From NCBI RefSeq assembly GCF_021502675.1, contig NZ_JAKFHA010000023.1, forward strand, positions 62,001 to 126,000: a DNA stretch of 64,000 bases, given 5' to 3'. This document shows positions 59,315 through 64,000 of this stretch, in pieces. The stretch's first letter is position 1. Each line of letters begins with the position of its first letter. The DNA is from Yinghuangia soli (GTDB taxonomy: Bacteria > Actinomycetota > Actinomycetes > Streptomycetales > Streptomycetaceae). The translations under genes and the position numbers were made by a program. The notes under the pieces are model-generated. The model made no database searches, was not told the origin of the DNA, and saw only the letters and a list, made by a program, of their open reading frames with translations.

Positions 59315-59328
59315 TTACCCATCGGTAA
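59315..59328. promoter_or_regulatory. operator-like palindrome before ccr
   Basis: TTACC-CATC-GGTAA is perfectly symmetrical in its 5-bp arms and lies 47 bp upstream of the ccr ATG. On the minus strand it overlaps TAATTT, a plausible -10 box. Sites of this TTACC..GGTAA type are used by TetR-family regulators of acyl-CoA metabolism, but no such regulator gene is adjacent. Confidence 0.5.
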
Positions 59329-59448
59329 CGTAAGGCTCGGCACCGGGGTATGCCAAGGGGCGGGCCCGTAGGAATCCCGCCCCCGGTTTGACGTTCTGTC
59401 AGCCCGCCGAGGGTGTGCGGGCCGGTGGTTCCGTGCGCGGTGCCGGGC

Positions 59449-59886
59449 TCAGTGCTCGGCGTCGGCCGGGGCCGAGGTGACCAGTTCGGTCAGCACGCCG
59501 TGGCAGTCCTTGGGGTGCAGGAACGTGATGCGCGAGCCCATGGAACCACGCCGGGGCTCGTCGTACAGGACCCGGACGCCCTTGCCGCGGATCGCGTCCG
59601 CGTCGCCGTCCACGTCCGCGGTGCCGAAGGCGATGTGGTGCACGCCCTCGCCGTTCTTCTCCAGCCACTTGGCGACCGTGGAGTCCTCCCGGATCGGCTC
59701 CAGGAGCTGCAGGTACGAGGCGCCGCCGTCGCTCGTCTCGTTGATCTTGAGCATGGCCTCGCGGACGCCCTGCTCCTCGTTGACCTCGCTGTGGAAGACG
59801 GTGAAGCCGTACGTCTCCTCGTAGAACTTCACGGTCTCGTCGAGGTTGCGGCAGGCGATGCCGATGTGGTCGATGCGCGTGAGCAC
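59449..59886 (-). CDS. mce: methylmalonyl-CoA epimerase
   Basis: 145 residues of vicinal-oxygen-chelate fold: start LTRIDHIGIACRNLDETVKF (metal ligand His7), SYLQLLEPI, GEGVHHIAF (second His) and GVLTELV (Glu ligand). It interconverts (2R)- and (2S)-methylmalonyl-CoA, joining propionyl-CoA carboxylation to methylmalonyl-CoA mutase and also acting on ethylmalonyl-CoA in some organisms. A GTG start is used. It is divergent from atoB across a 193-bp region with two inverted repeats, and reads the same way as ccr with a 180-bp gap. Confidence 0.95.
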   Translation of the reverse strand: MLTRIDHIGIACRNLDETVKFYEETYGFTVFHSEVNEEQGVREAMLKINETSDGGASYLQLLEPIREDSTVAKWLEKNGEGVHHIAFGTADVDGDADAIRGKGVRVLYDEPRRGSMGSRITFLHPKDCHGVLTELVTSAPADAEH

Positions 59887-59905
59887 GTGCCCTCCCGGGT
59901 CTTAA

Positions 59906-59928
59906 GGGTTACCTCTGAGTAGGTACCC
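59906..59928. promoter_or_regulatory. inverted repeat in the mce-atoB divergent region
   Basis: GGGTTACCT-CTGAGT-AGGTACCC: inverted arms that differ by one extra T on the left. It lies 20 bp before the epimerase start and 152 bp before atoB. The TTACC...GGTA elements echo the ccr site but with wider spacing, so binding by the same factor is uncertain. Confidence 0.45.
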
Positions 59929-59953
59929 TGTTTGTCTAAGCGACACTATGGTC

Positions 59954-59971
59954 GAGACCGCATCCGGTCTC
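59954..59971. promoter_or_regulatory. second inverted repeat in the mce-atoB region
   Basis: GAGACCG-CATC-CGGTCTC, perfect 7-bp arms, just after CACTATGGT in the middle of the divergent region. It may be an operator for atoB or a leader hairpin of its transcript. Confidence 0.4.
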
Positions 59972-60079
59972 CTGAGGTGGGTCGTGCGTTCTGTCACAAC
60001 AGGACCCCTGCCGACCACGACACACAGGCGGGTATGTTTCCGCCCAAACCCTCACTTCACCTCTCTGGAGGCCACTCTC

Positions 60080-61270
60080 ATGGCCGGTTCTGTCATCGTC
60101 GCCGGGGCGCGCACGCCCATGGGCCGACTGCTCGGCTCCCTCAAGGGCTTCTCCGCCACCGACCTCGGCGGCATCGTGATCAAGGCCGCGCTGGAGCGCG
60201 CCGGCGTCGCGGGCGACCAGGTGCAGTACGTGATCATGGGCCAGGTGCTGCAGGCCGGCGCGGGCCAGATGCCCGCCCGCCAGGCGTCGGTCAAGGCCGG
60301 CATCCCGATGGGCGTCCCGTCGCTGACCATCAACAAGGTCTGCCTCTCCGGCCTGGACGCCATCGCGCTCGCCGACCAGCTCATCCGCGCGGGCGAGTTC
60401 GACATCGTGGTGGCCGGCGGCATGGAGTCCATGACCAACGCCCCGCACCTGCTGCCGAAGTCGCGCGAGGGCTTCAAGTACGGCGCCATCGAGATGTTGG
60501 ACGCCATGGCGTACGACGGTCTCACCGACGCGTTCGACAACATCCCGATGGGCGAGTCGACCGAGTACCACAACGCCAAGCTGGGCATCTCGCGCGAGGA
60601 GCAGGACGCCTTCTCGGCGCGCTCGCACCAGCTCGCCGCCGCGGCCCAGAAGAACGGCGTCTTCGACGACGAGATCGTCCCGGTGGCCATCCCGCAGCGC
60701 AAGGGCGACCCGGTGCAGTTCTCGGTCGACGAGGGCGTGCGCGCGGACACCACGGCCGAGTCGCTGGGCAAGCTGCGCCCCGCGTTCACCAAGGACGGCA
60801 CCATCACGGCCGGCTCCGCGTCGCAGATCTCCGACGGTGCCGCCGCGGTCGTGGTCATGTCCAAGGCGAAGGCCGAGGAGCTGGGCATCGAGTGGCTCGC
60901 CGAGATCGGCGCGCACGGCAACGTGGCCGGCCCGGACAACTCGCTGCAGTCGCAGCCGTCCAACGCCATCAAGCACGCGCTCGGCAAGCAGGGCCTGGCG
61001 GTCGAGGACCTGGACCTCATCGAGATCAACGAGGCCTTCGCGTCGGTCGGCATCCAGTCCATGCGCGACCTGGGCGTGGACGGCGAGAAGGTGAATGTCA
61101 ACGGCGGCGCCATCGCGCTCGGCCACCCGATCGGCATGTCCGGCGCCCGCGTGGTGCTGCACCTGGCGCTCGAGCTCAAGCGCCGCGGCGGCGGCACCGG
61201 CGCGGCGGCCCTGTGCGGCGGCGGCGGCCAGGGCGACGCGCTGATCCTGACGGTTCCGCAGCAGGGCTGA
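60080..61270 (+). CDS. atoB: acetyl-CoA C-acetyltransferase (thiolase)
   Basis: 396 residues from an ATG with GGAGG 8 bases upstream. All thiolase residues are present: nucleophile Cys88 in NKVCLSG, NEAFA, His349 in [11 protein letters not shown] and Cys379 in CGGGGQGDA. It condenses two acetyl-CoA to acetoacetyl-CoA, which the 3-hydroxybutyryl-CoA dehydrogenase (20701) and crotonyl-CoA reductase (57931) can carry on into the ethylmalonyl-CoA route. Gene order epimerase-atoB-meaB is the same as I recall in S. coelicolor. Confidence 0.96.
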   Translation: MAGSVIVAGARTPMGRLLGSLKGFSATDLGGIVIKAALERAGVAGDQVQYVIMGQVLQAGAGQMPARQASVKAGIPMGVPSLTINKVCLSGLDAIALADQLIRAGEFDIVVAGGMESMTNAPHLLPKSREGFKYGAIEMLDAMAYDGLTDAFDNIPMGESTEYHNAKLGISREEQDAFSARSHQLAAAAQKNGVFDDEIVPVAIPQRKGDPVQFSVDEGVRADTTAESLGKLRPAFTKDGTITAGSASQISDGAAAVVVMSKAKAEELGIEWLAEIGAHGNVAGPDNSLQSQPSNAIKHALGKQGLAVEDLDLIEINEAFASVGIQSMRDLGVDGEKVNVNGGAIALGHPIGMSGARVVLHLALELKRRGGGTGAAALCGGGGQGDALILTVPQQG

Positions 61271-61366
61271 CGCCCGACCCGCGCGGTACGGCACGGCACG
61301 CACCAGGCGGCGGCGGGCAACTCCGCCGACCGGTGCGCGCCGACCTGCACGGCCGGTAGTTCTCGC

Positions 61367-61409
61367 GAGCGTGCGGTGAGCGGGTGGTCCACCCGCGCAC
61401 CGCACGCTC
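61367..61409. terminator. long hairpin between atoB and meaB
   Basis: GAGCGTGCGGTG pairs with CACCGCACGCTC, and the inner GCGGGTGG pairs with CCACCCGC, giving an almost continuous stem of about 20 bp. It lies 97 bp after atoB. It should stop most atoB transcripts. The rest of the 297-bp gap holds no gene. Confidence 0.7.
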
Positions 61410-61567
61410 GTCGTATCGGCCCGTATGCCGATCCGGCACCCGCCGTCCGCTCGACCCGACCGGCGCCATCGCCCCCACCCGGGGGTCCATCAGGTGTGCG
61501 GGCGCAGGCGCCGGGCACTGTCCACGGGCGGGGCACGACCGCGCCCGCCGTCCGACCCGAAGGAGTC

Positions 61568-62536
61568 GTGTTGGCCCGGCGCACGGATGTGGCCATGCTG
61601 GTCGAGCAGGCGCGGGCGGGGCAGCCGCGGGCGGTGGCGCGGCTGATCTCGCTGGTCGAGGACGCCTCGCCGAGCCTGCGCGAGGTGATGGCCGCGCTGG
61701 CGCCGCACACCGGGCAGGCGTACGTCGTGGGGCTCACGGGGCCGCCCGGGGTGGGCAAGTCGACGTCCACGTCCGCACTGGTCTCCGCGTACCGCGCGGT
61801 CGGCAAGCGGGTCGGGGTACTGGCCGTCGACCCCTCGTCGCCGTTCTCCGGCGGCGCGCTGCTCGGCGACCGGATCCGCATGCAGGAGCACGCCACCGAC
61901 ACCGGCGTCTTCATCCGCTCGATGGCCTCGCGCGGCCACCTCGGCGGGCTGGCGTGGGCCACCCCGCAGGCGCTGCGCGTGCTGGACGCGGCCGGCTGCG
62001 ACGTGATCCTCGTCGAGACCGTGGGCGTCGGGCAGTCCGAGATCGAGGTCGCGTCGGCGGCCGACACCACCGTGGTCCTGATGGCCCCCGGCATGGGCGA
62101 CGGGATCCAGGCCGCCAAGGCCGGGATCCTGGAGATCGGCGACGTCTACGTGGTCAACAAAGCCGACCGCGACGGCGCCCAGACCACCGCGCGAGAGCTC
62201 AACCACATGCTGTCGCTGGGCCCTTCGCGCGGCCCGGAGTCGTGGCGCCCGCCGATCCTCAAGACCGTCGCCTCGCGCGGCGAGGGCCTGGACGAGGTCG
62301 TCGAGGCACTGGAGAAGCACCGCGCGTGGATGGCCGCGAACGGCACCCTCGACCTGCGCCGCCGGCGCCGCGTACGGGCCGAGATCGAGGCCATCGCGCT
62401 GGCCGAACTCCGGTCCCGCATGGGCGATGTCGCCGAGGGGCGGCGCGCGGACGGCCTCGCCGACCGGATCCTGGCGGGCACCCTCGACCCGTACGCGGCC
62501 GCGGACGAGCTCATCGACGGCTTGGCGCAAGGCTGA
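61568..62536 (+). CDS. meaB: methylmalonyl-CoA mutase-associated GTPase MeaB
   Basis: About 322 residues. AGGAG sits 2 bases before a GTG (61568) and 5 before a TTG (61571), so the TTG may be the true start. P-loop GLTGPPGVGKST (57-66), switch region GVLAVDPSSPFSGGALLGDR, DVILVETVGVGQSE, APGMGDGIQAAKAGI and the base-specific VVNKADRDG are all as in MeaB/ArgK. MeaB protects methylmalonyl-CoA mutase and gates its B12 loading. The mutase genes are not in this window. Its C-terminal dimerisation helices are complete. Confidence 0.95.
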   Translation: MLARRTDVAMLVEQARAGQPRAVARLISLVEDASPSLREVMAALAPHTGQAYVVGLTGPPGVGKSTSTSALVSAYRAVGKRVGVLAVDPSSPFSGGALLGDRIRMQEHATDTGVFIRSMASRGHLGGLAWATPQALRVLDAAGCDVILVETVGVGQSEIEVASAADTTVVLMAPGMGDGIQAAKAGILEIGDVYVVNKADRDGAQTTARELNHMLSLGPSRGPESWRPPILKTVASRGEGLDEVVEALEKHRAWMAANGTLDLRRRRRVRAEIEAIALAELRSRMGDVAEGRRADGLADRILAGTLDPYAAADELIDGLAQG

Positions 62537-62623
62537 GCGCCCGGTCCGCCTCGCGGGGTTCGGCTTGCGGAGTCCGGCCCGTGCCGCCCGGCCCGGCCCT
62601 TCCGATCGACGCGGCCGGCGCCA

Positions 62624-63184
62624 CTACCGGGTTCCGGCGGCCTTGGTGAGTACCAGGGTCCAGCGGGCCTGCTTGGCGTTGATGCCGGTCAGCGTCACCT
62701 GCGTTCCTTGTGCGGTGCAGCTGAACCCGTCGACCGATGTCGGCGGGTTCGTGGACCGCCCCAGCGACGTATAGCGACCGCCTGCGGCCGTGAAGCTGTC
62801 GGAAACGGCACTCGGCCGGGTCATCGCCCAGGAGCCCGCGCCGTACTTGTCGATGGTCAGTTGGGCGTCGCCGGTCATCACCTGTGTCCCGATGGTCAAG
62901 CGGGCGAAGGAGTACGTCCCGATGCAGGCGGAACCACCACCGCCTGGCTGCCCGGCGCCGCCTGACGCGCCCCCTGCCGCGGACCCGCCCGGGACCCCCG
63001 GAGCGTCCGGCGGGCCTGCGCCCTGGATTCCCTCGATGATGTCCGCGCCGGCCGTGACGCCCTGTTCCACCTTGCCTCCGGTACCGCGGCCTGCCGAGCC
63101 CCCGCCCCGGCAGGCCGCGGCGGCTACCGCCACTGAGGTCGCGATCAAGGCAACTACCACTGTTCGCTTCGCTGTTGCACCCAT
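62624..63184 (-). CDS. putative small lipoprotein, 186 aa
   Basis: Signal sequence MGATAKRTVVVALIATSVAV ending in AAAAC (Cys25), a probable lipid anchor. Then comes a Gly/Pro-rich flexible region to about residue 85, and a C-terminal beta-rich domain with ACIGTYSFARLTIGTQVMTG, ITKYGAGSW-like and SVDGFSCTAQGTQVTLTGIN. The two cysteines in the domain could form a disulfide. It is convergent with meaB. No family is recognised. Confidence 0.8.
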   Translation of the reverse strand: MGATAKRTVVVALIATSVAVAAAACRGGGSAGRGTGGKVEQGVTAGADIIEGIQGAGPPDAPGVPGGSAAGGASGGAGQPGGGGSACIGTYSFARLTIGTQVMTGDAQLTIDKYGAGSWAMTRPSAVSDSFTAAGGRYTSLGRSTNPPTSVDGFSCTAQGTQVTLTGINAKQARWTLVLTKAAGTR

Positions 63185-63313
63185 CGGGCTTCCCCGTCCC
63201 CCATCGGATCCCTGGACTCGAACGTACGGCCGCCGGCATGTGCCCGCGATCCGCGTTGCGCGCAGCCTGGCCGCTTTGCGCAGGCAATTTTCTTGGGGCA
63301 GTGCCGCGTCGGA

Positions 63314-64000
63314 TCAGGACCACAGGGTCTCGGACGGGGGCACGCCGTACTTCCGGCCGTACGCGGCGGCAAAGCGCCCGAGATGGGTGAAGCCCCAGCG
63401 GTGCGCCACCTCGGTGACGGTCGTGCGGGTGGGCGGCGACGCGGCCAGCTCCGCGTGCACACGCTCCAGGCGCACATTGCGGAGGTACGCCATTGGCGCC
63501 ATGTTCACGTACGTCCGGAACGCGGCCTGGAGTGTGCGGATGCTGACGCCCGCAAGATCCGCGAGGGACGCCGCGGTGAATGGCGTCTCCGGTGCGGCAT
63601 GCATGGCCTCGACGACGCGCTTCACGGCCGGTGGGCGGCATGGCCGCCCCGGGCCGAGGAGTTCGTCCCGGTAGTCGTGCTCGCCGGCCGCGAGCAGGTG
63701 GGAGAGCATGTTGTGCCACAGCGGCACGCCGATGATCTCCTGTCGGGCCAGCGGTGTTTCGGCCGCCACCTGCCTGGCGAGCAGACAGGCGAGGTCACGC
63801 AGGATCCGGCCGTAGCCGCCGGACAGGTCCAGCGCGGGCGCGAGGTTGATGGGCGTGCGGACCGGCCGCTGCAGGAGGCGCTCCAACTCGGCCTCGAGCG
63901 CGACCCGGCCGATCTTGACGCACAGGATGCGGCTTCCCGCATCCCAGTGGTTCAGCCGGACGCTCCCGGTCGGCCCGAAGACGACGGCGTGCTGCGGGGT
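63314..64000 (-). CDS. AraC-family transcriptional regulator, 5' end outside window
   Basis: 228 C-terminal residues are visible; the frame is open through base 64000. An N-terminal cupin-like ligand domain (HAVVFGPTGSVRLNHWDAGS) is followed by two HTH motifs: SLADLAGVSIRTLQAAFRTY and VTEVAHRWGFTHLGRFAAAY, ending SRKYGVPPSETLW-like. The second matches the AraC signature GFxxxxxFxxxYxxxxGxxP. It resembles the AraC_binding_2 group that regulates degradation or oxidation genes. Its targets and the start of the protein lie outside this window. Confidence 0.92.
   Translation of the reverse strand, partial: TPQHAVVFGPTGSVRLNHWDAGSRILCVKIGRVALEAELERLLQRPVRTPINLAPALDLSGGYGRILRDLACLLARQVAAETPLARQEIIGVPLWHNMLSHLLAAGEHDYRDELLGPGRPCRPPAVKRVVEAMHAAPETPFTAASLADLAGVSIRTLQAAFRTYVNMAPMAYLRNVRLERVHAELAASPPTRTTVTEVAHRWGFTHLGRFAAAYGRKYGVPPSETLWS

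Noticed and set aside
1-64000. CRISPR arrays, tRNA and rRNA genes, transposases, integrases and attachment sites
   Set aside because: Both strands were read for regularly spaced repeats, cloverleaf-like ends (GGTTCGA, CCA) and recombinase motifs, and none was found.

Overview
The window is chromosomal DNA from a high-GC mycelial actinomycete, most likely a member of the Streptomycetaceae. The clearest markers are the polarity coiled-coil proteins Scy and FilP side by side (52273-57613), a complete conservon (sensor kinase, roadblock, DUF742 and small GTPase; 44440-48357), a DUF397 gene, a GTP-rich set of GTG starts, and a 130-residue protein (1041-1433) typical of Streptomyces. From memory, the order HBD dehydrogenase ... 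FilP, Scy, methylmalonyl-CoA epimerase, AtoB, MeaB matches the SCO5385-SCO5400 part of S. coelicolor. Here it is broken up by lineage-specific inserts. No rRNA, tRNA, CRISPR, transposase or prophage genes were seen.

Left part (1-25 kb). An apparently frameshifted small membrane-protein gene is coupled to a second one that runs off the edge. The 130-aa protein follows, then a 162-bp imperfect palindrome. An acyl-CoA ligase/aldehyde dehydrogenase pair overlaps by 4 bp and is followed by two paralogous lipoproteins. Next come an orphan WD40 protein that looks like the propeller end of a STAND-type protein, and a redox cluster: a Baeyer-Villiger-like monooxygenase, a Tat-exported FAD oxidoreductase, a TetR regulator and a geranylgeranyl-reductase-like flavoprotein. 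Two near-identical 20-bp palindromes in this cluster are good candidates for the TetR operators. A CHAT caspase-like/WD40 protein, a luciferase-like monooxygenase, a double-domain 3-hydroxybutyryl-CoA dehydrogenase, small membrane proteins and a decaying DUF397/HATPase pair complete this part.

Middle part (25-43 kb). A MacB/FtsX-type ABC exporter is followed by a histidine kinase and a response regulator that may start at CTG. The most unusual locus is a five-gene minus-strand operon (32059-39467): a giant TPR protein, a J-domain-like protein without an HPD motif, GrpE, an Hsp70 with four zinc ribbons inserted between its ATPase and substrate domains, and a zinc-ribbon/TPR protein. It looks like a specialised chaperone machine. 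An ECF sigma factor coupled to a DinB/MDMPI-type protein follows.

Right part (43-64 kb). This holds a styrene-monooxygenase-like flavoprotein, the conservon, an ABC-2 exporter, an AI-2E-family permease, FilP and Scy. A carbon-metabolism island follows: crotonyl-CoA carboxylase/reductase, methylmalonyl-CoA epimerase, acetyl-CoA acetyltransferase and MeaB. These together would support the ethylmalonyl-CoA pathway and the supply of extender units. A lipoprotein and a truncated AraC regulator end the window.
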